64,000 nt of DNA, taken from NCBI GenBank assembly GCA_035628915.1, contig DASPIW010000006.1:1-64000 (forward strand), in the 5' to 3' direction. Below the pieces are notes generated by a model. That model ran no database searches. It saw only the letters and a program-made list of their open reading frames with translations, and was not told the origin of the DNA. Of this stretch, positions 32,952 to 41,751 are shown one piece after another. Every line of letters begins with the position of its first letter. Positions within the stretch are counted from its first letter, which is position 1. The position numbers were made by a program, and so were the translations under genes. Origin of the DNA: JARBUG01 sp035628915 (GTDB lineage: Bacteria; Bacillota; Sulfobacillia; Symbiobacteriales; Symbiobacteriaceae).

Positions 32952-33672
32952 GGTTGTGTCCCTCCCCCAGGTAGGCAGTGACCACTTTGGGATCGCGCAG
33001 GACGTCCCGGGGGGCGCCCTCCGCCAGCAGTTCACCCTGGTTCAGAACGATGGCCCGGGTACAGAGCGAAACAACCGCCTTCATCACGTGTTCAATGAAG
33101 ATGACCGTCACGCCGGTGGCGTGAATCTTCTTCACCAATTCCACACCGGCTTCCATTTCGCTGGGGTTCAGGCCGGCCATGGATTCGTCCAGCATGAGCA
33201 GCTTCGGCTTGAGCGCCAGCGCCCGGGCCAGGTCCAGCCGCCGCCGGGTTTCGACCGGCAGGCTGCCGGCCCGGAAGTTCTTGACCCGGGTCAGGCCCGT
33301 GAAATGGACGATCTCTTCCGCCGCCTTGTGGGCCCGGCTCACGAGGCCGTCGTGCAGCAGGGCGCCGATCATGACGTTCTCCAGCACGCTCATGTCCAGG
33401 AAAGGCCGGGAGGACTGGAACGTACGCCCGATGCCCAGCTTGGCCCGGTCAGGGGCAGGCAGCTGGCTGATGTCCTTGCCGCCGACCAGGACCTGCCCGG
33501 AAGTCGGGGTGTAGGTGCCGGCAACCAGGTTGACGGTCGTGGACTTGCCGGAACCGTTGGGACCGATCAGGCCAAGGATTTCGCCTTCCCGGACCTGCAT
33601 GGAAAAGTCCCGCACGGCGTGAATGCCGCCGAACCGCTTGTTCAGGTTCTTCAGTTCAAGGACTACGCTCAC
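32944..33672 (-). CDS. livG: Branched-chain-amino-acid-type ABC transporter ATPase LivG
   Basis: A 242-residue ATPase with Walker A GPNGSGKSTT, signature GSLPVETRRRLDLARAL and Walker B LLMLDESMAGLNPSE; the signature loop is LivG-like (SxPxxxRRRL rather than LSGGQ). The GTG start at 33672 is preceded by GGAGGTGA and overlaps the livM stop by 4 nt (GTGA), so translation is coupled. Confidence 0.94.
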   Translation of the reverse strand: MSVVLELKNLNKRFGGIHAVRDFSMQVREGEILGLIGPNGSGKSTTVNLVAGTYTPTSGQVLVGGKDISQLPAPDRAKLGIGRTFQSSRPFLDMSVLENVMIGALLHDGLVSRAHKAAEEIVHFTGLTRVKNFRAGSLPVETRRRLDLARALALKPKLLMLDESMAGLNPSEMEAGVELVKKIHATGVTVIFIEHVMKAVVSLCTRAIVLNQGELLAEGAPRDVLRDPKVVTAYLGEGHNHA

Positions 33673-34673
33673 CGTGAGGTCACCTCCGTCGCTGGTTCGG
33701 TCGGCTTCTCCGACTTCTTCGGCCACTTGATCAGATCGACGAGGGAGATCAGGCCCGCGGGACGGGTGAGGACGATGATCATAAGCAGGGCGCCATAGAG
33801 GGTCAGAGAGGTGCCGGTACGGGTTGCACCCAGCCAGGCGTTAGTCACTTCGGTCAGACCGGTGACGACCGCGGCGCCGACGATGGGGCCGCCCAGGGTG
33901 CCGACGCCGCCGACGATGGCGACCAGGGCGATCTGGGTTGACATGGTGGTAGAAGCGACGGAACCCGGATCGACAAAGCCGATGATGCAGGCGTAAATGG
34001 CGCCCAGCAGGCCGGTGAGGCCGGCGGAGATCATCAGGGCCGTCAGCTTGACGTTGCCGGTTTTGACGCCGAGCGATTCGGCTGCATCCTGGTCGTCACG
34101 GATGGCCTGCAGGTACATGCCGATGCGCGAGGTGGTAATCACCTTGCCCAGGACGTAGAAGAGCACCAGAACGGCCAGCATGATCCAGTAGTACGAAGCC
34201 TTGCTGTCAAACTGCAGGTTCCACGGCTGCTCGCCGCGATACGGGATGTTCAGGCCGTTCGCGCCGCCCGTGAAGTTACCGTAGTGCAGCAGCAGAATCC
34301 GGAGGATTTCGCCGAAAGCGATGGTCGACAGCGTAAAGTACGGGCCACGGAGCCGGAAGCACGGGTAGCCGATGATTACCGAGGCCGCCACAGCGAGCAC
34401 GGCGCCCACGAACATGCCAACCAGGGGCGTAACGTGGTAGCGGGTGAACAGGATGATCGTGGTGTATGCGCCGATCGCCAGGAAGACCGCGTGGCCGAGG
34501 GACAACTGCGCTGCGTAGCCACCGATGAAGTTCCAGGCGATACCCAGGGCGCTGAACAAGAAGATCATGGTCAGAACGTTGAGCAAATACTGCTGATCCG
34601 TAAAGAGCGGAACGGACGCCGCAGCGGCCAGGAGGACAGCGACGACCCCCAACTTACCATAGCGTGCGAGCAT
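33669..34673 (-). CDS. livM: Branched-chain-amino-acid-type ABC transporter permease LivM
   Basis: A 334-residue membrane permease with about nine hydrophobic segments and the LivM-type motif GYPCFRLRGPYFTLSTIAFGEILRI, plus GGVGTLGGPIVGAAV. It starts directly after the livH stop and overlaps livG. It forms the channel with LivH. Confidence 0.94.
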   Translation of the reverse strand: MLARYGKLGVVAVLLAAAASVPLFTDQQYLLNVLTMIFLFSALGIAWNFIGGYAAQLSLGHAVFLAIGAYTTIILFTRYHVTPLVGMFVGAVLAVAASVIIGYPCFRLRGPYFTLSTIAFGEILRILLLHYGNFTGGANGLNIPYRGEQPWNLQFDSKASYYWIMLAVLVLFYVLGKVITTSRIGMYLQAIRDDQDAAESLGVKTGNVKLTALMISAGLTGLLGAIYACIIGFVDPGSVASTTMSTQIALVAIVGGVGTLGGPIVGAAVVTGLTEVTNAWLGATRTGTSLTLYGALLMIIVLTRPAGLISLVDLIKWPKKSEKPTEPATEVTSR

Positions 34674-35540
34674 TTACGCTGTCCTCCTTCCGAAGAGACC
34701 GTTGGGCCGCAGGAACAAGACGAGAATAAAGATGACGAAGACGCCCAGCTGCGCGAGGTCCATGGCCAGATAGACGCTGGAGAGCGCTTCCACGATGCCG
34801 ATCAAGAGGCCGCCGATCATGGCGCCGTATACGTCGCCCATGCCGCCAAGCACGACCACGACGAAGGCGGTGTTGGAGAAAAGCTGGCCGACATGCGGAT
34901 ACACATAGAACAGCGGGGACATCAGCAGACCGGCCGCACCGGCCAGGGCGATGCCGATGGCGAAGGCGATGGCGAAAGTCCGGCGGGGGTTGATGCCGAG
35001 CAGGGTGGCGATTTCGCGGCTTTCAGCAGTCGCCCGCATGGCCCGGCCCATCTCGGTCTTGTTAATGACGATGTTCAGCGCCCAGACCATGGCGGCAGCC
35101 ACGCAGAAGGCGATGACGCGGGCGACGGGAATCGAGAAGCCGCCGAAGTTCCAGGCCGCCTGCTTGATGGTGTTTGGGATGGAGTGGTAATCCGGGCCCC
35201 AGATCATGATCGCACCGTTGATCAGGAAGATCGAAAGGCCCAGGGTAAGCAGGATCTGGTAGATATCCGGCTTGCCAATGACCCGGTTGATCAGCCCACG
35301 GAAGATCCCGTAGCCGATCAGGAAGCAGAGAGGCGTAACGACAAAGAACAGCGGGTAGATGCCCAGGCCCAGCCACTGATTGAGCAGGTAGGTCAGAAAC
35401 ATGCCCACCATCAATAACTCGCCCTGAGCAAAGTTCACGATGCCCATGACGCCGAAGATGAGGGTCAGACCAACCGCCACCAGGGCATAGATGCCACCGA
35501 TCATAAGCCCGTTAATGATCGATTGCACCATCATTACCAC
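34674..35540 (-). CDS. livH: Branched-chain-amino-acid-type ABC transporter permease LivH
   Basis: A 288-residue membrane permease with the LivH signatures IINGLMIGGIYALVAVGLTL, GVMGIVNFAQGELLMVG and GGMGDVYGAMIGGLLIGI. The start is placed at GTG 35540, 7 nt after AAAGGGGG; ATG 35534 is an alternative. It follows livK after a hairpin. Confidence 0.94.
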   Translation of the reverse strand: MVMMVQSIINGLMIGGIYALVAVGLTLIFGVMGIVNFAQGELLMVGMFLTYLLNQWLGLGIYPLFFVVTPLCFLIGYGIFRGLINRVIGKPDIYQILLTLGLSIFLINGAIMIWGPDYHSIPNTIKQAAWNFGGFSIPVARVIAFCVAAAMVWALNIVINKTEMGRAMRATAESREIATLLGINPRRTFAIAFAIGIALAGAAGLLMSPLFYVYPHVGQLFSNTAFVVVVLGGMGDVYGAMIGGLLIGIVEALSSVYLAMDLAQLGVFVIFILVLFLRPNGLFGRRTA

Positions 35541-35564
35541 ATTGTTACCCCCTTTGAGATGAGA

Positions 35565-35594
35565 AAGGGGACGTCGATGGTCCGGCGTCCCCCT
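35565..35594 (-). terminator. Attenuating hairpin between livK and livH
   Basis: GGGGACG/CGTCCCC stem with extra internal pairing, followed on the minus strand by TTTCTC. It probably gives partial termination so the binding protein is made in excess over the permeases. Confidence 0.6.
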
Positions 35595-35620
35595 GTTCCA
35601 CATCGGACAGCGGTCTTCCC

Positions 35621-36895
35621 TTACTTCTTGATGCTCAGCTCCACCTTGGCGGTGGCGTCAGCGGCGGGGTAGATCGTGCGGGGCTTGCCGCCCTGCCACT
35701 GGATCATGACCGGGTGCACGCTGGCGTTCCAGCCCTTGTCGTCGAACTTCGCCTTGCCAGGCTGGAAGAAGCCGCCGAAGGTGGTGCCGCCGAACTCGGT
35801 GGCTGCGAGGTAGTCCCGGATCTTGGTGGGGTCGGCGCTGGCGGTCTTCTCCATGGCCTCGGCGACCATGCGGACGTAAGCGTACTCAGGGCCGGCATGC
35901 TCGGTCATGAAGTAGCCGTACTTGTCCTCGAAGCGCTTCGTGGCCGCAGCCAGCTCGGGCACGCTGGAGATGTTCTTGGAGTCCCAGTTCCAGGAGCCGA
36001 CGGAGATCAGGCCGTTGACGGCATCGCCCATTTCCTTGCCGATGGTGGGCCACAGGAAGCCGGCGCCGCCGCCGATGACCAGCGGGCTGATGTTGAACTG
36101 CTTCATCGTGTTGATGATCAGCTTCGCATCGTTGGTGTAGGAGACCGGGAAGAGCACGTCAGCCTTCGCGTTCTTGATGGCGGTGACGAGCGAGGAAGCG
36201 TCGGTGAAGCCGGCCGGGTAGGACTGGTAGAGAACGACGTTCAGGCCGGCGTTCTTGGCAATGTCCATGGAGCCCTTGGAGGTGGACTCGCCGTAGGCCG
36301 AGTTCTCGTAGACAATGGCTACGTTTTTGAGGCCGAGGTTGAACTCCTTGTTCAGGTAGCCGAGGAACTCAACCTGGGTCTGACCGAACATGCTGCCCTT
36401 CGGGGTGCCCTGGAAGACGTACTTGTAGCCCTGCTTGGTAATGTCATCGCTGATGGCGTTGACCAGGATGGGAATCCGGTTCTTCTCGAGCAGCGGAATG
36501 ATCGAGAGGGTAATGTTGGAGAAGCCCGGGCCGATGCCGGCGACGACCTTCTCGGTGGAGAGGGTGCGCTCGACGACAGAAACGGCGTCCTTGGGGTCGC
36601 TGGTGGTGTCGGTGACCACGAGGCTCAGCTTCGCACCGCCCAGCGCCTTGATGCCACCGGCGTTGTTGACGTCTTCGATGGCCAGCTTGACGCCGTCGAG
36701 GTCCTGCTTGCCGGCGTCAGCATTGCTGCCGGAGAGCGGGTTGAAGAATGCGATCTTGATCTCCTTGGGCGCGTCAGCCTTGTCGGAGGAACCGGCAGCC
36801 GGAGCGGCTTCCTTCTTGGCCCCGCCGCAGCCAGCGACCAGGGCTACTGCGAGGATCGATGCCACGAATGCAGCGAACGCACGTTTCTGAGTCAT
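35621..36895 (-). CDS. livK: ABC transporter substrate-binding lipoprotein LivK-like
   Basis: A 424-residue extracellular binding protein. The signal peptide ends in the lipobox VAGCGG (Cys near residue 23), followed by a Lys/Ala-rich linker and a Peripla_BP_6 (HAAT) domain with FFNPLSGSNADAGKQDLDGVKLAIEDVN. It captures the substrate for LivHMGF. Family members bind branched-chain amino acids, amides, urea or short carboxylic acids; the upstream thiolase/CoA-transferase genes favour a carboxylate. Confidence 0.93.
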   Translation of the reverse strand: MTQKRAFAAFVASILAVALVAGCGGAKKEAAPAAGSSDKADAPKEIKIAFFNPLSGSNADAGKQDLDGVKLAIEDVNNAGGIKALGGAKLSLVVTDTTSDPKDAVSVVERTLSTEKVVAGIGPGFSNITLSIIPLLEKNRIPILVNAISDDITKQGYKYVFQGTPKGSMFGQTQVEFLGYLNKEFNLGLKNVAIVYENSAYGESTSKGSMDIAKNAGLNVVLYQSYPAGFTDASSLVTAIKNAKADVLFPVSYTNDAKLIINTMKQFNISPLVIGGGAGFLWPTIGKEMGDAVNGLISVGSWNWDSKNISSVPELAAATKRFEDKYGYFMTEHAGPEYAYVRMVAEAMEKTASADPTKIRDYLAATEFGGTTFGGFFQPGKAKFDDKGWNASVHPVMIQWQGGKPRTIYPAADATAKVELSIKK

Positions 36896-36945
36896 GCCTC
36901 TACCCCTCCATGTGGTATATGTGTGCTATCGGTGCCCTTACACCG

Positions 36946-37794
36946 TTAGTACTGATAGAAGCCACGACCGGACTTCCGGCCGAGGTATCCCCCTTCGACC
37001 ATCTTCTTGAGCAGCGGGCAGGGGCGGTACTTTTCCTCTTTGAGTTGCTCGAAGAGGCCCTGCATGGTGTTGTAGGTGACATCCAGGCCAGTGAAGTCGG
37101 CCAGCTCCAGCGGGCCCATGGGGTGGTTGCAGCCCAGCTTCATGGCGGTGTCCACGTCTTCGGGCTTCGCACCTTCCTGCACCAGGAAGATCGCCTCGTT
37201 CATCATCGGAACGAGCAGCCGGTTGACGACGAAGCCGGGATGGTCGGGCGCATTCACGGGCGTCTTGCCAAAGCTCTGGGCCAGGGCCCAGACGGTCTGG
37301 TAGGTCTCGTCGGAGGTGCCAAGGCCCCGGATGACCTCGACCAGCTTCATGACCGGCGCCGGATAGAAGAAGTGCATGCCGATCACCTTGTCCGCCCGCT
37401 TGGCGGCAGCGCCCAACCGGGTCAGGGAAAGGCCCGAGGTGTTGGAGACCAGCACGGTCTCCGGGCCCGTGACCTGGCCCAGCTCCTCGAAAACCTTGAT
37501 CTTCAGGTCGATCAGTTCGGGTACCGCTTCGATGACGACATCCTTGCCGTTCGCATCGGCGAGGGCACCGGCGCCCTGGAGGCGGGACATGAGCTCGGCC
37601 TTGGCTTCAGCCGTGAGCTTGCCCTTCTCCACGCTCTTCTGGAAGCGGCCTTCGATGGCGGCCAGCCCCTTCTGGAGGGCGGCCGGGAAGACATCGATCA
37701 GAGTAACGTCGTATCCGGCGGTCAGGGCGACCTGAGCGATGCCGTTGCCCATGAGGCCGGCGCCGATTACGGCGATGGTTTTGATGTCAGGCAT
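36946..37794 (-). CDS. hbd: 3-hydroxybutyryl-CoA dehydrogenase
   Basis: Interconverts acetoacetyl-CoA and (S)-3-hydroxybutyryl-CoA with NAD(P). The 282-residue length is standard. The Rossmann motif GAGLMGNGIAQVA, the catalytic segment SNTSGLSLTRLGAAAKRADKVIGMHFFYPAPVMKLVEV, and NHPMGPLELADFTGLD are visible. It follows the thiolase gene by 12 nt. A short CGGTG/CACCG hairpin and only 50 nt separate it from livK, so read-through into the transporter is likely. Confidence 0.96.
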   Translation of the reverse strand: MPDIKTIAVIGAGLMGNGIAQVALTAGYDVTLIDVFPAALQKGLAAIEGRFQKSVEKGKLTAEAKAELMSRLQGAGALADANGKDVVIEAVPELIDLKIKVFEELGQVTGPETVLVSNTSGLSLTRLGAAAKRADKVIGMHFFYPAPVMKLVEVIRGLGTSDETYQTVWALAQSFGKTPVNAPDHPGFVVNRLLVPMMNEAIFLVQEGAKPEDVDTAMKLGCNHPMGPLELADFTGLDVTYNTMQGLFEQLKEEKYRPCPLLKKMVEGGYLGRKSGRGFYQY

Positions 37795-37806
37795 GTTTTC
37801 AGCCTC

Positions 37807-38973
37807 CTAGCGGGCGTTTTCGAGCAGGACAGCCATGCCCTGGCCGCTGCCGATGCACATGGTGGCGATGCCGTACTTGACACCGCGGCGGGCCATTTCG
37901 TTCATGAGCTTGATCATGATGACCACGCCTGTCGCGCCCACGGCATGACCCTGCGCCACGGCGCCGCCGTTGACGTTGACGATCGCCGGATCGAGGCCGA
38001 GTTCCCGAATGCCGTACACAAGCTGCACCGCAAAGGCCTCGTTGATCTCGATCAGGCCGATGTCGGAGAGCTTCAGGCCGGTCTTCTTCAGCAGCTTCTG
38101 GGTGGCCGGAACCGGGCCGATGCCGAAGAGGGTGGGCTCGACGCCGGCTGACTCCCAGCCCCGGATGTAGGCCTGGGGCTTCAGGCCCAGCTTGGCGGCC
38201 GTATCGGCGGCGGTGACCACGCAGGCGGCGGCGCCGTCGTTGATGCCCGAGCTGTTGCCGGCGGTGACGGAGCCATCCTTCGTGAAGGCGGGCCGCAGCT
38301 TGGCGAGAGACTCGATGGTGGTCTCGGGGCGGTTGTGCTCGTCGGTATCGAACACCTTCACGCCGCCCTTGACGGGAATCTCCACCGGGAAGATCTCGTC
38401 CTTGAACTTGCCTTCGGTCTGGGCCTTGGCGAAGCGGCTCTGGGAGACATAGGCCCACTCGTCCTGAGCCTCGCGGCTGATACCGTAGGTGGTGGCCATT
38501 TTCTCAGCCATCAGACCGGCGTCGCCGAGAATGTGGTCAGCGAGGAAGTCGTACATGGTGGCGTTGCCGTGGCGGTAGCCGGTGCGGGCGCCTTCCAGGA
38601 CGTACGGGCTCTGGCTCATGCACTCCATGCCGCCGGCGACAATCACTTCGCGCTCACCCAGGAGAATGTCCTGTGCAGCAGCGATAACGGCCCGCATGCC
38701 GGAAGCGCAGTTCATGTTGATGGTGTACGAATCCTGCTCAATCGGCCAGCCGGCCTTCATCTGCACCCGGCGGGCGGGATTGCCGCCGCGGGTCAGCTGG
38801 ATATTCTCACCGAGAACGACCCGCTCCACCTGCTCGGGGGTAAGGCCGGCCCGCTTGATGGTCTCCTTGATGGCGAGGGCGCCCAGTTCGATGGCTCCGA
38901 CGCCGCTGAGCGAACCCTGGTACTTGCCGATCGCGGTACGCGTTGCTGCAGAAATGACGATCTCCTTCAACAT
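37807..38973 (-). CDS. Acetyl-CoA C-acetyltransferase (thiolase)
   Basis: Condenses two acetyl-CoA or cleaves acetoacetyl-CoA. The 388-residue protein has the nucleophilic Cys in NMNCASGMRAVIAA, the second signature NVNGGAVAQGHAVGATG with the catalytic His, and the proton-donor Cys in TMCIGSGQGMAVL. It lies between hbd and the ketoreductase in one operon, so it serves C4 acyl-CoA metabolism. Confidence 0.96.
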   Translation of the reverse strand: MLKEIVISAATRTAIGKYQGSLSGVGAIELGALAIKETIKRAGLTPEQVERVVLGENIQLTRGGNPARRVQMKAGWPIEQDSYTINMNCASGMRAVIAAAQDILLGEREVIVAGGMECMSQSPYVLEGARTGYRHGNATMYDFLADHILGDAGLMAEKMATTYGISREAQDEWAYVSQSRFAKAQTEGKFKDEIFPVEIPVKGGVKVFDTDEHNRPETTIESLAKLRPAFTKDGSVTAGNSSGINDGAAACVVTAADTAAKLGLKPQAYIRGWESAGVEPTLFGIGPVPATQKLLKKTGLKLSDIGLIEINEAFAVQLVYGIRELGLDPAIVNVNGGAVAQGHAVGATGVVIMIKLMNEMARRGVKYGIATMCIGSGQGMAVLLENAR

Positions 38974-38999
38974 GAGTCCCTCCTCGGAAAACTACTTAT

Positions 39000-39737
39000 C
39001 TAAAGCACGAACCCGCCGCCGACGTTGATCACTTCGCCGTTGACATAACCGGCTTCTTCGGAGGCCAGGAAGGCCACCACGGCGGCGACTTCTTCCGGCT
39101 TGCCGGCCCGGCCGGCCGGGATCTTTTCCATCATGGTGTTCCAGACTTTCTCCGGAACGCCGCGGGTCATATCGGTGTCGACGAAGCCCGGGCAGATTGC
39201 GTTGGCGGTAACACCCTTACGAGCCAGTTCACGGGCGGCCGTCTTGGTGAGGCCGACCACGCCCGCCTTGGATGCGGCGTAGTTCGCCTGGCCGACGTTG
39301 CCCAGCCAGCTGGCCGAGGCGATGTTGACGATGCGCCCGTAGCCCTTCTCCCGCATATAGGTGCCTGCGTACCGGGTGGTGTACATCGTGCCGGTCAGAT
39401 TGACCTTCAGCACGAGATCCCACTGTTCGTCGGTCATTTTGTGAAGCATGGTGTCCCGGTTGATGCCGGCCACGTTGACCAGAATCTCGAGGCCGCCGAA
39501 GGCAGTGATCGCCTTCTGGCAGAGCCGTTCCGCCTCTTCCTTCTCGGCGATGTTGGTCTTTACCGCTTCACACTTGCGGCCCAGGGCCCGGATCATTTCA
39601 GCCGTCTCTTCTAACTGCTCGGTGAGCAGGTCACCAATAACCACGTCGGCGCCTTCCTGTGCCAGCTTCAGAGCGATGGCACGTCCGATGCCCCTGGCTG
39701 CGCCGGTCACGACCGCACGCTTGCCTTCCAGCCTCAC
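39000..39737 (-). CDS. Short-chain dehydrogenase, probable acetoacetyl-CoA reductase (FabG/PhaB type)
   Basis: A 245-residue SDR with the cofactor motif TGAARGIGRA, NVAGINRD, and the catalytic Ser-Tyr-Lys as SASWLGNVGQANYAASKAG. The context beside thiolase and a CoA-transferase, away from fatty acid genes, favours an acetoacetyl-CoA/3-hydroxyacyl-CoA role over fatty acid synthesis. GTG start with GGGAGG upstream. With hbd the operon has two enzymes for opposite 3-hydroxybutyryl-CoA stereoisomers, if PhaB-like. Confidence 0.9.
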   Translation of the reverse strand: MRLEGKRAVVTGAARGIGRAIALKLAQEGADVVIGDLLTEQLEETAEMIRALGRKCEAVKTNIAEKEEAERLCQKAITAFGGLEILVNVAGINRDTMLHKMTDEQWDLVLKVNLTGTMYTTRYAGTYMREKGYGRIVNIASASWLGNVGQANYAASKAGVVGLTKTAARELARKGVTANAICPGFVDTDMTRGVPEKVWNTMMEKIPAGRAGKPEEVAAVVAFLASEEAGYVNGEVINVGGGFVL

Positions 39738-39760
39738 GTCGATTACCTCCCGACTTACTC

Positions 39761-41350
39761 CTACTGCCTGGTCCGGGCCAAGAACTCCGTCCGAATTCCC
39801 ATCGGTCCTTCCGCGAACACAGCCCGATCCATCGTCTTCAGATCAGCAGCCACCTTCGGGCGGAATTCCATATGGGCGAATATGTCACGTTCCAGATCGC
39901 AGCCGGGCGCCACTTCCGTCAGCACCAGGCCGTCCCGGTCGAGACGGAAGACCGCGCGCTCCGTTACATAGATGATCTCTTGCCAGTCGTTCTGCGCCGC
40001 AACCTGGCCGGCGAAGGTGATGTGCTCAACCCGCTTGAGGAACTTCTTGCCGCCGTTGGACCGGATTTTCAGCTCCCCGTCCTCGACGGCGATGTCGGCC
40101 TTGCCAGCGGTAAAGCTGCAGAGGAAGACGACTTTCTTGGCAGACTGCGTGATGTCGATGAACCCGCCGCAGCCCGTCACCCGGCCGCCGAACTTGCTGA
40201 CGTTGACGTTGCCCTGTTCGTCGACCTCGGCGGCGCCCATGTAGGTCACGTCGACGCCCATGCCATTGTAAAAGTCAAACTGATAGGGCTGCTCAATGAT
40301 CGCTTCGGCGTTTTGCGTGAGGCCAAAGTCGACCCCGCCGGCAGGCACGCCGCCGATGGCGCCGGACTCAATGGTGAGCGTGAGGCTGTCGGCAATGCCT
40401 TCCTCAGCGCTGACCGGGCCGACCGTGTCGCCGGGAATGCCCGTCCCGAGGTTGACGCTGGCGCCGGGATAGGCCTCCATAATGCCCCGCCGGCCAATCA
40501 CCTTGCGGGCCGAAAGCGGCAGCATGGCCACGCTGTCCACCGGCACCCGGATGTCCCCGGCGTAGGACGGTTCAAAGAGGAAGCCGTTGGTCATGCGGTG
40601 GTTCTGGACCGGATCCTGGGCGATGACGGCGTAATCGATGAAGAGCCCGGGGACCACCACCCGCTGCGGGTGCAGCGTTCCGGCCTTGGCCTTGTACTTG
40701 GCCTGAGCAATCACAATTCCGCCAAAACGTTTCGCCGCCAGGGCAGCGGACATGATTTCGAGTTTGATACCTTCATGTTCGCAGGTCAGGTTGCCGTTTT
40801 CGTCGATGGTCGTACCTCGGATCAAGGCGACGTTGATAGGAATCGCCTTATAGAACAGGTACTCCTCGCCGTCAATCTCCTTCAGTTCCACGAACCGGAG
40901 GCCGGAAGCCTTGGCGCTGGCGTTTACCGCGCCGCCGTCCAGGCGGGGATCGACAAAGGTGCCGAGGCCGACCTTTGAGAGAACGCCGGGCTGCTTGCCG
41001 CCCATGGCCCGAATGAGATGAGAGACTTTGCCCTGAGGCAGGCAGAACCCTTCTGCGCGGTCCTGGAAAATGAACTCACGCATTTTGGGGGCGAGGCCCC
41101 AGTGAGCGCCAATGACTCGCTTGATCAGGCCGTCGTTGGCCCAGTGTTCCAGTCCGTTGACTTTGTCGCTGGCGCCGGCGGCGTGGACGAGCGTGAGGTC
41201 CCGGGGAGAGCCCTCTGTGAGGTAGCTCTGCTCGATGGCCTTGAAGATCTCTTCGCATACACCCATCATTGTGAAGCCGGTGTTCAGAACAGTATCGCCG
41301 TTGCGGATTTTTAACGCTGCTTCTGCTGCTGAGATAAAGCGAACGCCCAT
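39761..41350 (-). CDS. Acyl-CoA:acetate/3-ketoacid CoA-transferase (fused alpha-beta, YdiF-like)
   Basis: Moves CoA between acetyl-CoA/acetoacetyl-CoA and short carboxylic acids. The 529-residue chain fuses both subunits, as in YdiF/propionate CoA-transferases: an alpha half (VLNTGFTMMGVCEEI start) and a beta half beginning near RRGIMEAYPGASVNLGTGIPG. The conserved TIESGAIGGVPAGG region carries the likely catalytic glutamate. ATG 41350 is chosen by homology. It is the promoter-proximal gene of the leftward C4 operon. Confidence 0.93.
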   Translation of the reverse strand: MGVRFISAAEAALKIRNGDTVLNTGFTMMGVCEEIFKAIEQSYLTEGSPRDLTLVHAAGASDKVNGLEHWANDGLIKRVIGAHWGLAPKMREFIFQDRAEGFCLPQGKVSHLIRAMGGKQPGVLSKVGLGTFVDPRLDGGAVNASAKASGLRFVELKEIDGEEYLFYKAIPINVALIRGTTIDENGNLTCEHEGIKLEIMSAALAAKRFGGIVIAQAKYKAKAGTLHPQRVVVPGLFIDYAVIAQDPVQNHRMTNGFLFEPSYAGDIRVPVDSVAMLPLSARKVIGRRGIMEAYPGASVNLGTGIPGDTVGPVSAEEGIADSLTLTIESGAIGGVPAGGVDFGLTQNAEAIIEQPYQFDFYNGMGVDVTYMGAAEVDEQGNVNVSKFGGRVTGCGGFIDITQSAKKVVFLCSFTAGKADIAVEDGELKIRSNGGKKFLKRVEHITFAGQVAAQNDWQEIIYVTERAVFRLDRDGLVLTEVAPGCDLERDIFAHMEFRPKVAADLKTMDRAVFAEGPMGIRTEFLARTRQ

Positions 41351-41405
41351 GCTACAGCTCCCTTTCAACCGGGAAGGTTTTCGCATAAGTTTTGGATCCC
41401 AATGC

Positions 41406-41421
41406 TCCGAAACGTTTCGGA
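41406..41421. promoter_or_regulatory. LacI-type operator O1
   Basis: TCCGAAACGTTTCGGA is a perfect 16 bp palindrome. It lies just downstream of the leftward -10 element, at or after the expected transcription start of the CoA-transferase operon. Confidence 0.8.
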
Positions 41422-41429
41422 TTACCCCG

Positions 41430-41459
41430 AGTATATAGGGGAAGATTACCTCATTTCAA
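41430..41459 (-). promoter_or_regulatory. Promoter of the CoA-transferase operon
   Basis: On the minus strand TTGAAA (41454-41459), an 18 nt spacer and TATACT (41430-41435). Confidence 0.7.
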
Positions 41460-41633
41460 GTACAAAATGAGCAAGCACAGCAAAATAATCATACCTGCCA
41501 TGCGTGTGTTACATATTTCACAAACCCGCGTGGCACAAGGCGTTTGGCGCCAGAGACTGTCAGATTGCCTCCCACATGGCGCGCGGCCGTTGCCCCGGAA
41601 TTCTTGCAACTCTTTCGCCCAGGAGTCCGCACA

Positions 41634-41649
41634 TGTGAAACGTTTCACA
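41634..41649. promoter_or_regulatory. LacI-type operator O2
   Basis: TGTGAAACGTTTCACA is a perfect 16 bp palindrome with the same GAAACGTTTC core, upstream of the rightward promoter. Confidence 0.8.
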
Positions 41650-41674
41650 CATAGGGACAGTAGCGCTCGCTGTC

Positions 41675-41704
41675 TTGACGAACCTGGATAGAAACGTTTA
41701 GCAT
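41675..41704 (+). promoter_or_regulatory. Promoter of the enoyl-CoA hydratase / activator operon
   Basis: TTGACG (41675-41680) and TAGCAT (41699-41704) with an 18 nt spacer that contains operator O3. Confidence 0.65.
41689..41702. promoter_or_regulatory. LacI-type operator O3
   Basis: TAGAAACGTTTAGC, an imperfect copy of the O1/O2 palindrome, sits between the -35 and -10 elements, 54 bp centre-to-centre from O2. Confidence 0.65.
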
Positions 41705-41751
41705 GACGAGTGAATTCCCATCGGTTTTTATGCACGGGAGGGGCGCCCCAT

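Larger units (their letters stand above)
41351..41751. other. Divergent control region between CoA-transferase and enoyl-CoA hydratase genes
   Basis: About 400 nt with no gene. It contains one leftward and one rightward sigma-A promoter and three GAAACGTTTC-type palindromes, listed separately. AT-richer stretches mark both promoters. Confidence 0.8.

Noticed and set aside
41530..41560. TGGCAC-like sequence in the divergent control region as a second sigma-54 promoter
   Set aside because: The GG and the following GC are not 10 nt apart, and no gene start follows at a fitting distance.
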